Made by a program: the position numbers and the translations under genes
The notes under the pieces: generated by a model
The model's input: the letters and a program-made list of their open reading frames with translations, nothing else
What the model was told of the DNA's origin: nothing
Database searches by the model: none
Assembly (NCBI GenBank): GCA_964496905.1
Contig: CAZCAQ010000005.1
Span: 1-64,000, forward strand
Direction of reading: 5' to 3'
Source of the DNA: CAZCAQ01 sp964496905
Lineage (GTDB): Bacteria > Patescibacteriota > WWE3 > UBA101185 > UBA10185
Length of the DNA stretch: 64,000 bases
Shown: positions 40,597 to 48,815 of the stretch, one piece after another
How the letters are laid out: each line of letters starts with the position of its first letter
How positions within the stretch are numbered: the stretch's first letter is position 1

Positions 40597-40857
40597 ATGA
40601 CAGATCTAGATCTGCAGCCTTTAGAAGGCACATTAAGCGTGCTATCGATTAACACCGAGAAACAGGAGGAACTTAAAAGGTTTCTGAAGGCGAGAGGCCT
40701 ACATTACACTGCAATGCGAACTGGACTTACGATAATTGTATTTAAAAAAGATTGGAATTACATGAAAGTATCGGAAGGCCTTCAAGTCTATCATCGAAGG
40801 ACCATATCATTCTCACTTATAGGGGACAAAGAACCCTATACGTTCCAGATTGCGTGA
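40597..40857 (+). CDS. Small hypothetical protein (86 aa)
   Basis: 86 aa, soluble. It starts MTDLDLQPLEG and contains EELKRFLKARGLHYTAMRTG then two likely beta strands (LTIIVFKKDW, TISFSLIGDK). No family recognised. It has its own promoter and a hairpin after the stop. Like other short genes here it lies in an apparently spacious region between larger genes. Confidence 0.65.
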   Translation: MTDLDLQPLEGTLSVLSINTEKQEELKRFLKARGLHYTAMRTGLTIIVFKKDWNYMKVSEGLQVYHRRTISFSLIGDKEPYTFQIA

Positions 40858-40864
40858 GTACGTG

Positions 40865-40901
40865 GTAGGCACTTCGAGGATCGAAAAAGCGGAGTGCCTA
40901 C
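40865..40901 (+). terminator. Hairpin after the 86-aa gene
   Basis: GTAGGCACT / AGTGCCTAC, a perfect 9-bp stem with a 19-nt loop and no T-tract. The remaining bases to 40986 hold no gene that I can see. Confidence 0.45.
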
Positions 40902-40986
40902 TGCAAAACCTTAAAACGCAATCCTTGCCTCTTGTTTTTTCATGACTGCTATCTTGCTAGAGTTTGTCTAATAATACAACTGTCCT

Positions 40987-42474
40987 CTATTTTTTAACTC
41001 TTTGATTTTTTCTAAATACCTTAACTAAGGTTTCATTAGAATATGGATTTGTGTAAGTAAACATTGGCTTTTTACCACTAGATTCAGGAAAATTTGCTTC
41101 TCTGGCTCCAGTAATAAAAGGTCTTTTTACTTCAACAACGTAGTAACATGGTCTTGAGTCTTTTTTTCCATAACCTGCCGTCATATATATTTGAGAAATT
41201 TCTTTACCTTCATTAGTTATATAGCTGCACTTGTCTGGATTACTTTTTACATAAGCATTTATACCTTTCCAATTTCTATAGTGAGGAAAGCCAAAAGTCA
41301 AAACCTCCGCATCTATATATTCTGGATTTTTGTATTCCACAGATCCTATCTTAAAAACTGTTTTGGAATCCCATGGATACTCTAGTTTATGATCAACAAA
41401 AAGCATGTAAGATTGGTAATACAACATACCAAGAAATACTATAAGCACAAGCAAGGAGACTTTAAAAATCCTTTTATTTGTTAAAAAGAGTTCAATGGCA
41501 AAAGTAGATAAGAATAGTGCTGGAATAACATAATTGTAAATATGTGTTCCTGGCTTTTGCATTAAATATCTTATTGCCAAAAAATTAAAAATAAACCAAA
41601 TCCAAAACATCCAGGATTTTTTTATTGTGACAACTGATAGTGTAACTAGAGCTATTAACAAATAAAGTGTGATATATGGGTTGTACAGTTCAAATATAAA
41701 TTTATGCCGTTCAAGTGGATATGTGCTTATACCAACCCTTTTGTCATAGTACTTTAAATTATCGGGGTTGCTTAGTTGGAATTCTTTGTAAGGAAGTAAG
41801 TAAGGCAATAATATTATGCAGCCAAGAACGAAACAGCTTAAAGTGGTTAGCACTTTTGTGCGTGTTGTAACATTCTTTTTTAGCAAAAATTGCAAAAAAA
41901 GCAGTGAAATAGGCAAAACAAAAAATACAGCATCCCAATGAGCTAAAAGAGAGATACTGAAAAAGATAACTCCAAACAAACCATAAAGTACATGTTTAGA
42001 ACCTTTTTTTGCAAGTAAAATAAACATTAAGAGTGACAATAGTGAAAAGAAAATGTTTATATTTTGATATTGAACAATACGACCAAAACCCACAAAAAAG
42101 CCGTTTACTAAAAACAATGTACTTCCCAAAAAGCGTACTGTCTCGGACTTAAAGTATTGAGCTAAAATTAAATAAAATATTACAACTGAAAAAGTGCTTA
42201 AGGCGGCAAAAGGTATCCGCATAGATGCCTCATCTTTTTTATCAATACCAGAATTTATTGTAAGTTGAGTTACAAAAAACTGCATCGGCCCCTTGCGCTG
42301 GTTTAGTAAAAATTCATCTACACTGCTTCCCTTTTTGGGACTAATTACTGCTTTTTTTTCGTCGTCTTGAAATTCTGAATAACCTAGGTATTGAAAGCGT
42401 AAAAATGCGGAAAGTAAGATTAGCAGTGATAAAGTAAAGATTTGTTTTTTGTACTTTAATATTAAGGAAATCAC
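40987..42474 (-). CDS. GT39/PMT-type membrane glycosyltransferase
   Basis: 495 aa from a GTG that overlaps the TGA of the DUF1232 gene (GTGA). About eleven membrane segments. The first outer loop contains FRFQYLGYSEFQDDEKKAV with acidic residues near the catalytic position of ArnT/PMT proteins (EDE/DD). Such enzymes transfer a sugar from a polyprenyl carrier to protein or lipid outside the membrane. Consistent with the nearby GT4, DedA and GT2 genes. Confidence 0.85.
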   Translation of the reverse strand: MISLILKYKKQIFTLSLLILLSAFLRFQYLGYSEFQDDEKKAVISPKKGSSVDEFLLNQRKGPMQFFVTQLTINSGIDKKDEASMRIPFAALSTFSVVIFYLILAQYFKSETVRFLGSTLFLVNGFFVGFGRIVQYQNINIFFSLLSLLMFILLAKKGSKHVLYGLFGVIFFSISLLAHWDAVFFVLPISLLFLQFLLKKNVTTRTKVLTTLSCFVLGCIILLPYLLPYKEFQLSNPDNLKYYDKRVGISTYPLERHKFIFELYNPYITLYLLIALVTLSVVTIKKSWMFWIWFIFNFLAIRYLMQKPGTHIYNYVIPALFLSTFAIELFLTNKRIFKVSLLVLIVFLGMLYYQSYMLFVDHKLEYPWDSKTVFKIGSVEYKNPEYIDAEVLTFGFPHYRNWKGINAYVKSNPDKCSYITNEGKEISQIYMTAGYGKKDSRPCYYVVEVKRPFITGAREANFPESSGKKPMFTYTNPYSNETLVKVFRKNQRVKK

Positions 42475-42743
42475 TTAGGTTCTTCTTTAATTTCTACTAT
42501 TTTTGGTTGTTTTGGCTCTTTTTTAAATATATCTCTAAAATCATATCCAAAGTACTTTAAAGTTGCAAAAATCAAAAACATTGCTGCACCTTCATCAACA
42601 TTTCCCATAAATGGAATGTTGTCAGGAATAAACTCAAAAATTCCTAAAGTAGGGTTAAGAAGGTATATAAAAGACATAATTCCAATAGTTAAAACTACGT
42701 AGTCACGTCTTTCTTCAAGGTTAATTTTGTTGAATAATTTCAT
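42471..42743 (-). CDS. DUF1232 (YkvA-like) small membrane protein
   Basis: 90 aa from ATG 42743; a TTG seven codons upstream is not used because TATAAT (42758-42753) overlaps that stretch and ends 9 nt before the ATG. The motif FEFIPDNIPFMGNVDEGA is the DUF1232 signature. Two hydrophobic segments and a Lys/Pro/Glu-rich tail. Function unknown. Translationally coupled to the GT39 gene by a 4-nt overlap. Confidence 0.85.
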   Translation of the reverse strand: MKLFNKINLEERRDYVVLTIGIMSFIYLLNPTLGIFEFIPDNIPFMGNVDEGAAMFLIFATLKYFGYDFRDIFKKEPKQPKIVEIKEEPK

Positions 42744-42781
42744 GTTAGTTGAATTATAGGACAAATTGGGTATTTTTGTGC

Positions 42782-42787
42782 TAATTT
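42782..42787 (+). promoter_or_regulatory. Extended -10 TGC-TAATTT, leaderless start of sugar dehydrogenase
   Basis: TGC-TAATTT, 6 nt (AGTTTT), then ATG at 42794. Divergent from the DUF1232 promoter. Confidence 0.5.
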
Positions 42788-42793
42788 AGTTTT

Positions 42794-43936
42794 ATGACCA
42801 AAAAACTTATACTGCCCATATTTTTAGTTTTAAGCGTATTTAGTGCTGTTTTCGTAATTAGGACGATAAATTCCAAAAATGCCAATATTTCAGTAAAAAC
42901 TCCCGCTTTGGTAAAAAGCGAAGTTAAATCAAATGATGACGAAATAGACTTGTCAAAGGCTAAGCTTGAAGTTGTCGCAACAAATTTAACTGTTCCATGG
43001 GAAATAGTTTTTTTGCCTAGTGGAGATATGCTTGTTACTCAGCGATCCGGTGAATTATTACGTATAGGTGATCAAACGAAAATTATTCAAAAAATTCAAG
43101 GAGTAAATCATGTTGGTGAAGGTGGACTTCTTGGCATGGCTCTTAGTCGTAACTTTTCTGAAGATGGGCTCCTGTTTTTGTATTTAACCTCTAGCGAAAA
43201 TGGAAATATCACAAATAGGGTTGAAAGATATAGGCTTGAAAACGACAAGCTTGTAGAAAAGAAGATACTACTTCAAGGAATTAAAGGCGCTACTAATCAT
43301 GACGGAGGCAGGATAGCTTTTGGCCCGGATGGGTATTTATACATAGCTACTGGTGATGCAGAAAATCAGCAGAGTTCTCAAGACAAAGGTTCTTTAAATG
43401 GAAAGATTTTAAGGATTACAACTGATGGGGATATTCCTTCAAACAATCCTTTTGGCACTGCGATTTATTCTTTGGGTCATCGAAATCCTCAGGGACTTGC
43501 TTGGGATATTAAAGGAAATTTGTGGGCCAGTGAACATGGTCCATCGGGTTTAGCATCGGGTTTTGACGAGATTAATTTAATAAATGCTGGTTCTAATTAC
43601 GGTTGGCCCTTAGTTACTGGGGATGACAGCAGCGAGGGACTAGTTTCGCCTGTTATTCACTCTGGTTCTAGCGATACGTGGGCTCCTTCTGGCATGGCAT
43701 ATAGTGATGGGAGTTTATATTTTTCAGGTTTAAGGGGAGAGGCCTTATATCAGGCAAAGATTGCTCAAGATGGTAGTTTAAGCCTTACAGAGCATTTTAA
43801 GGGCCAATTCGGTCGTATTAGGGCCGTAGTTATAGGGCCAGATGGTAACTTATATTTTTCAACCAGTAATACTGACGGTAGAGGAAATCCCGACGAGGAC
43901 GACGATAAAATAATAAAGGTAATTCTAACTCAGTAA
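42794..43936 (+). CDS. PQQ-dependent sugar dehydrogenase family (GSDH/YliI-like)
   Basis: 380 aa. An N-terminal membrane segment (about 4-24), a linker, then a six-bladed propeller with family motifs: VPWEIVFLPSGDMLVTQRSG, GEGGLLGMAL, TNHDGGRIAFGPDGYLYIATGD with the catalytic-type His, GHRNPQGLAWD, SEHGPSG and GSNYGWP. Family enzymes oxidise aldose sugars outside the cell with PQQ. No PQQ synthesis gene is visible here, so the cofactor may be scavenged. A bidirectional terminator follows. Confidence 0.92.
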   Translation: MTKKLILPIFLVLSVFSAVFVIRTINSKNANISVKTPALVKSEVKSNDDEIDLSKAKLEVVATNLTVPWEIVFLPSGDMLVTQRSGELLRIGDQTKIIQKIQGVNHVGEGGLLGMALSRNFSEDGLLFLYLTSSENGNITNRVERYRLENDKLVEKKILLQGIKGATNHDGGRIAFGPDGYLYIATGDAENQQSSQDKGSLNGKILRITTDGDIPSNNPFGTAIYSLGHRNPQGLAWDIKGNLWASEHGPSGLASGFDEINLINAGSNYGWPLVTGDDSSEGLVSPVIHSGSSDTWAPSGMAYSDGSLYFSGLRGEALYQAKIAQDGSLSLTEHFKGQFGRIRAVVIGPDGNLYFSTSNTDGRGNPDEDDDKIIKVILTQ

Positions 43937-43954
43937 TGTCTAATTCTAAACAAA

Positions 43955-43977
43955 ACAGCCCCCTGTTCGAGGGCTGT
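43955..43977. terminator. Bidirectional terminator
   Basis: ACAGCCC / GGGCTGT around a 9-nt loop. The plus side continues CTTTA; the minus side continues TTTTGTTT. It ends both the sugar dehydrogenase and the convergent secreted protein gene. Confidence 0.82.
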
Positions 43978-44002
43978 CTTTATGCCTAAAGCAAATAACT
44001 AT

Positions 44003-44812
44003 TTACTTTTTAGCATTTGGGTTTGCTTGCACATAACTTACGCAAGCCCCTTGATTCTTAAATGCGGGTGAATTAAAGGTCATCCAACCACCATTTTTAC
44101 ATGCGTCCTTATTTGCAGGAGTTAATGCTGGATCAAAGTTGTAAACGGTTTCATCAGAAGCTGTTGTTACTACAACATTATCTAAGTAGCCATCCAAACC
44201 TACATCACTTGCAGAAGTATCTCCTACGTTAAGTGCGAACATTCTAATGTTAGAACCAGCGCTTAACAGGTCCATGTCTGCAGGTACTGCTGGGCAGGTA
44301 TATGGAGAACTACCTCGTGTGGTTACATCATATGGAAGTGTTGGGTCAAAAGTAACGGTTGTAAAGCCGCTAACTGAACCAACTGTTGGAACAACATTGT
44401 ATCTACAGTCGTAATACTTTAAATCATCAGATTCTCCGAAATTTGCGTATACATTCATGTAGAATTGTTCTTCGTCGTTTGTGTCACCACCTGCACCTAT
44501 CATAAAGTCGTAAGATACTGACTCTATATCTGCTACAGGCATGTTGATAAAGTATTCACCAACAAATTTATCAGCTGCAGTTGCGCTTATTGGCATAACA
44601 TATAGGCTGCCTACGCCAATACTTGCTTGGTCAGTGTTGAACTCATAAGGTGTGGAAGTTGTAACATCTCTGTTAAACAACCAGCCTGGCTGATTCTCAC
44701 CTGCTGATGTATTTCCTGTAACTAGTACAGTTGTTGCTGCTAATGCTGTTGCAAGAACTGTGAAGACACTAAACACGAAAACAAAGGTTAAAAGTTTAGA
44801 ATATTTTGTCAT
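44003..44812 (-). CDS. Secreted beta-sandwich protein with C-terminal Cys motif
   Basis: 269 aa from ATG 44812, chosen because AGGAGGTGA, a full Shine-Dalgarno, lies 5 nt upstream. Signal peptide MTKYSKLLTFVFVFSVF...ALA. The middle looks like a carbohydrate-binding beta sandwich (YVMPISATAADKFVGEYFI, LDGYLDNVVVTT). The end KDACKNGGWMTF...FKNQGACVSYV is a small Cys-paired motif found in many secreted bacterial proteins. It follows a terminator of the upstream PHP operon, so expression may depend on readthrough or an own promoter. Confidence 0.8.
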   Translation of the reverse strand: MTKYSKLLTFVFVFSVFTVLATALAATTVLVTGNTSAGENQPGWLFNRDVTTSTPYEFNTDQASIGVGSLYVMPISATAADKFVGEYFINMPVADIESVSYDFMIGAGGDTNDEEQFYMNVYANFGESDDLKYYDCRYNVVPTVGSVSGFTTVTFDPTLPYDVTTRGSSPYTCPAVPADMDLLSAGSNIRMFALNVGDTSASDVGLDGYLDNVVVTTASDETVYNFDPALTPANKDACKNGGWMTFNSPAFKNQGACVSYVQANPNAKK

Positions 44813-44843
44813 TATTATCACCTCCTCTAAAGACAAAAATAGA

Positions 44844-44869
44844 TAAAAAAATCCGCAAAGCTGCGGATT
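44844..44869 (-). terminator. Intrinsic terminator after PHP gene
   Basis: AATCCGC-6 nt-GCGGATT followed on the minus strand by seven T. It lies between the PHP gene and the secreted protein gene. Confidence 0.9.
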
Positions 44870-44948
44870 AAAGCGATTTATTATTAATCAATTTAAAATG
44901 GGCACTTTAACATTGTAACCAGATACTTAGAATAAGTAAATGCTTTTT

Positions 44949-45901
44949 TTATTCCTCAACCCAGCGTTTATTAATAAAATACCGGCCAAAAGTTTGGCAC
45001 CAGANNNNNNNNNNNNNNNNNNNNNNNNNNNNNNNNNNNNNNNNNNNNNNNNNNNNNNNNNNNNNNNNNNNNNNNNNNNNNNNNNNNNNNNNNNNNNNNN
45101 NNNNTATTCCTCAACCCAGCGTTTATTAATAAAATACCGGCCAAAAGTTTGGCACCAGAGCATATCAATAGCCATTCTCGCCATGCTTAATCTAAGTCCA
45201 GTAACATATGTTTCTTTGTTTTTTATGGCATTAATAATGTCCTGCGGAGTTTTGCAAGTATCTGGCAAAATTGTTAAACCTTTGCCTATTTGATAATGCA
45301 GGTGAGCATCGCTTCCACCCGTTATGCCTACATCTAATTGTTTGGCTAAATCTAAAAAGTGGATGTCAACACGGCCATGAATTGGATCAAAAACTTCCAT
45401 TGCATCTATATTTAGCTTTTTTATAATTTCTTCATCAATTCGAGCAAAATCAATATTTGGGTGCTTTTTGTTAAACGGATGAGCTACAACGGCAATTCCT
45501 CCTTGAGCATGAATTTGATCAATTGCGGTGTTAATCGGCAGACCTTTTTCAATTTTACTTGCAATTCCATATGCCAAAATCTCACCACTATCAGTAGAAA
45601 GCTCCATTCCGGGCACAACAATAATGCCATATTCGTTTGCTAATTTTTGGGCTTCTAAATTACCTATTGTAGTGTTGTGGTCAGTGATTGAAATTGCTTG
45701 CAGTCCCCTCTTGGCTGCAATTGCTAGAATGTTTCGAACATGTGAAGTTCCATCAATAATAATTTTACTAAGTAGATCTGGTTCTTCTTCAAAAATTTCT
45801 ACTTTTGGATAAATGGAAGTAATTTTTTGCGTTACTTCGGGGTTTTTAATGTATAAAGCGTGACTAGAATATTTAGAATGTATATGAAGATCGGCAAGCA
45901 T
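44949..45901 (-). CDS. PHP-domain phosphoesterase, interrupted by a spurious gap
   Basis: About 265 aa once the false gap is closed. PHP metal motifs are in order: HIHSKYS near residue 6, ITDHN, GMELS, AHPF and GGSDAH. This is the TrpH/YciV-like type that cleaves nucleotide or oligonucleotide phosphates. The protein ends KRWVEE; closing the gap by the 55-bp overlap puts a TAA at 44951-44949 exactly after it. Its ATG overlaps the stop of the FtsX permease by one base (TAATG), so it is translated with the ABC transporter genes. Confidence 0.9.
45005..45104. other. Assembly gap (100 N), contig ends overlap
   Basis: Positions 44950-45004 are identical to 45105-45159 (55 bp) on the two sides, so the two contigs overlap and the gap does not exist. 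Length 100 is a placeholder. Confidence 0.92.
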
Positions 45902-48072
45902 TACTCATATCTTAGCGCATCTAGAGCTGATATTTTAGTAGATCTTTTAGCTGGATATAAACCTGTAAGCATTCCCACTAAAACTGATAAAGCCATAATT
46001 ATGATTACAAACGAAAGAGGTAAATGTGTTACATCAATAAAGCCTTGACCTTTAAAAACTGAAAAAAACGTTAGAACAAGCCCAACTAGCTTTCCAAACA
46101 AAAAACCTATTAACAAGCCAAAAAGTCCAGCACATGAACCCATTATTATTGATTCGGTTAAGAAAAGTTCCTGTACTTCTGCTGTTTTCATTCCCATTGC
46201 TTTCATAAGTCCAACTTCACGCGACCTTTCGAGAAGCGAAATAGTTAAGGTATTAAACATTCCAAGTGAAGCTACTGCGAGTGCAACAGTTCCTACAATT
46301 CCTAGAACTAGTCGTATGTTTTTAAATAAGCTATTTATTTGCTCAACTGTGTCTACGACTGATTGAGTTGAAAATCCATATGACTCAATCTGCTTACGAA
46401 TTTTGTCAAGCGCTTCGTTTTCCTTTGCATCTACTTTAAATTGAGTATAATTTACAATCCCAAGAGATCTTAAATCGACAAAAGGAACATAAATTATTGG
46501 GTTTGCATCATCAATTGTGACTCCTGAAATAGTGTAGTCCACTGCTTCTGACTCAACTCTTTTTGTAGGGTCATTAACAAGCTCTGATGGAATTACGAAA
46601 GAAACGCTAAACTTCTTTCCTACTGCATCTTCTTCTTTAATACCTAAAAGTTGTAACATTGCTCTATTTACTACTGCCTGCTTTACAGCTTGGCTAGAAA
46701 TTTTCACTTTTGAAACTGCATCTTTTGGAGCAGATTCTGGATCTATAATTTCAACGAATTCGGATGTATCATCAATTTTAATATTTCCAAGAGGACTTGC
46801 TGGTGTACTTTGATTTACATCCTTAGTTTCGCTAGCCAAGACTTGTGGTGTGCTAGTTGTTGATTCCCCTAGTACATCACCTGCTTCTTTTAGTGCCATT
46901 TTCTCTAAATTTGGAACTGTTACGTTAATAACTGCAAAATAACCATTCTTTGATTCTTGAACATCATTGCCATTTAAGACAGGTAAGTATTTGTCATCTA
47001 TACATTTACTATCTATTGCAGTTTTACAATCTGTTAATTCCCAAAGCTTTACTTTTGATCTTACCCACACTCCAAGTGATGTTCCATCTTCCGTTTCTGA
47101 AAAAGTACCAAAATCGGTATCAATGTAGGTGGGCCCTAAGTACAGTTCTCCTGATAAATTCGTTTCATCTCTTTTTGTATAACCTAAAACTCTTGTGTTG
47201 GTGCCAAGTCCTTCTCTAACTCTAATCCACTGCTCTGGTGCAATAGAATATTTAGTGTCAGAAAGTTTTTGACCATTTTTTCCAAATATTTTCTTTGTTG
47301 AGGCTCCTGCGACTTCGCCTCTTTCTTCAATGTCTTGAACAGCACTGGCGTCAGAAGTTTGTTTAAATGCAAGTTCATAGCTTTCAAAAATTTTACCTCT
47401 TACAGGCTTTATGGCAGATTTTTCTAAGTATTTTGTCGTTACACCATACGCTGCCATGTCAGAAATAGAATTATTATAGTTTACGCGACCCACAACAGCA
47501 ATTAATGGGTAAACGTCCTCTACATCACCCAAGCCTTTAATGTCAGCTAAAACTTTATCATCAATTCTTACCTTTGACCCTGGTTGAGTAAAAACATCAG
47601 CCTGTCTTAGTTCGTCAAGTCTTGCAACTCTATTTACAACAAGTTCCTGTAAACCATACCCAAGAGAAACTAAAAAAACAATTGAAGCAATACCTATTGA
47701 AACTCCTCCAATTGTAATAAGTGTTCTTGTTCTCTTAACTTTCATATTTCTAAAAGACAGTTGAACAAGCTCTAGTTTTGAAATTGATTCTCCACCTGAC
47801 CTATCAAGTTTATCTTGCGCAAACTGATATATGCGACCATAAGATTTAACAATAGGCTTAGTAAGTGCGTATGGTATGAATCTAGATTTTAAGACATGAT
47901 TTACTACCAATTCATCAACTAAGTAAAGACTTATTAACACATAAAATGCCACAAATTCTGTTGCAACAAAGTGAAAACCTTTAGCTATACTTCTTATAGA
48001 CTTTTTAAGCGCATGAAAAATGTTGTTTGGTTTAAGTTTTGTCGCTAATATTTTAAAATTAGGCTTGTGCAA
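45901..48072 (-). CDS. FtsX/MacB-type ABC permease
   Basis: About 723 aa from a TTG at 48072, which has GAGGAG 9 nt upstream; a GTG at 48105 gives 734 aa and no Shine-Dalgarno. An early hydrophobic pair near 40-65, then SFRNMKVKRTRTLITIGGVSIGIASIVFLVSLGYGL (first MacB helix), a long extracytoplasmic MacB-like region (about 150-560), and three final helices with LLERSREVGLMKAMGMK and the end LYPAKRSTKISALDALRYE. With the LolD-like ATPase it forms a MacB/LolCDE-type mechanotransmitter moving or releasing envelope proteins or peptides. Start overlaps the ATPase end. Confidence 0.92.
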   Translation of the reverse strand: MHKPNFKILATKLKPNNIFHALKKSIRSIAKGFHFVATEFVAFYVLISLYLVDELVVNHVLKSRFIPYALTKPIVKSYGRIYQFAQDKLDRSGGESISKLELVQLSFRNMKVKRTRTLITIGGVSIGIASIVFLVSLGYGLQELVVNRVARLDELRQADVFTQPGSKVRIDDKVLADIKGLGDVEDVYPLIAVVGRVNYNNSISDMAAYGVTTKYLEKSAIKPVRGKIFESYELAFKQTSDASAVQDIEERGEVAGASTKKIFGKNGQKLSDTKYSIAPEQWIRVREGLGTNTRVLGYTKRDETNLSGELYLGPTYIDTDFGTFSETEDGTSLGVWVRSKVKLWELTDCKTAIDSKCIDDKYLPVLNGNDVQESKNGYFAVINVTVPNLEKMALKEAGDVLGESTTSTPQVLASETKDVNQSTPASPLGNIKIDDTSEFVEIIDPESAPKDAVSKVKISSQAVKQAVVNRAMLQLLGIKEEDAVGKKFSVSFVIPSELVNDPTKRVESEAVDYTISGVTIDDANPIIYVPFVDLRSLGIVNYTQFKVDAKENEALDKIRKQIESYGFSTQSVVDTVEQINSLFKNIRLVLGIVGTVALAVASLGMFNTLTISLLERSREVGLMKAMGMKTAEVQELFLTESIIMGSCAGLFGLLIGFLFGKLVGLVLTFFSVFKGQGFIDVTHLPLSFVIIIMALSVLVGMLTGLYPAKRSTKISALDALRYE

Positions 48073-48814
48073 TTGTTTCAACTCCTCTCTTCTTAGGTGC
48101 TGCACTATCTATTGAGTCTTTTTCTTGTCCGCGTGTTATGTCTTGTACAATGCCATCTCTAATTCTAATTGCAGTTTTACCGTGTTTTAAATATTCAAGG
48201 TCGTGAGTAACCATTAGCACCGTTTTACCTAGATTGTTTAGGTCAACCAAAAGCTTAATTAGGGCTTGTCCCGATTCAAAGTCTAAATTACCTGTAGGCT
48301 CGTCGGCAATTAAAAGTTTTGGATCTGTCACTAACGCACGTGCTAGGGCTACTTTTTGTTGTTGTCCTCCAGAAAGCTCTGTTGGAATGTAATTGATCCA
48401 GTCTTGCATTCCAAGGTTTACAATCGATTCTCGTGCCATTTTTAGTGATTCTAATTTTCCATGTCCAAGTAGTGCCAACGGAAATGCCACATTCTCCAAC
48501 ACATTTAGTGACTTTATCCAATTTGGTTGCTGATATACCATTCCAATGTTTTTCTTCCTAAAAGATGAACGATCGTCTTCTGTAGTTCCTGCATATAAGT
48601 CTTGATCCAAACATATAATTTGACCGGAAGATGGAACTTCAAGCCCAAGCAATATATGTAGTAAAGTTGACTTTCCAGAACCAGAGGGGCCAATTATTAT
48701 TGCAAAGTCGCCTCTTTGAACTTCAAAGTCTATACCTTTTAAAACAGGTATTTCTTGAGTTCCTACCATAAATGATTTTTTAATTGCTATTGCTTTAATA
48801 ATCGCATCTGACAT
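48059..48814 (-). CDS. LolD/MacB-type ABC ATPase
   Basis: 251 aa from ATG 48814, one base after the stop of the giant gene. Walker A GPSGSGKST, Q-loop VYQQP, signature LSGGQQQKVALARAL, Walker B LLIADEPTGNLD, and switch His in VTHDLEYLKHG. The DEPTGNLD pattern marks the MacB/LolD/FtsE class. It powers the adjacent permease. The order surface protein, ATPase, permease, PHP with 1-base gaps and overlaps shows one operon. Confidence 0.95.
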   Translation of the reverse strand: MSDAIIKAIAIKKSFMVGTQEIPVLKGIDFEVQRGDFAIIIGPSGSGKSTLLHILLGLEVPSSGQIICLDQDLYAGTTEDDRSSFRKKNIGMVYQQPNWIKSLNVLENVAFPLALLGHGKLESLKMARESIVNLGMQDWINYIPTELSGGQQQKVALARALVTDPKLLIADEPTGNLDFESGQALIKLLVDLNNLGKTVLMVTHDLEYLKHGKTAIRIRDGIVQDITRGQEKDSIDSAAPKKRGVETIAQA

Positions 48815-48815
48815 G

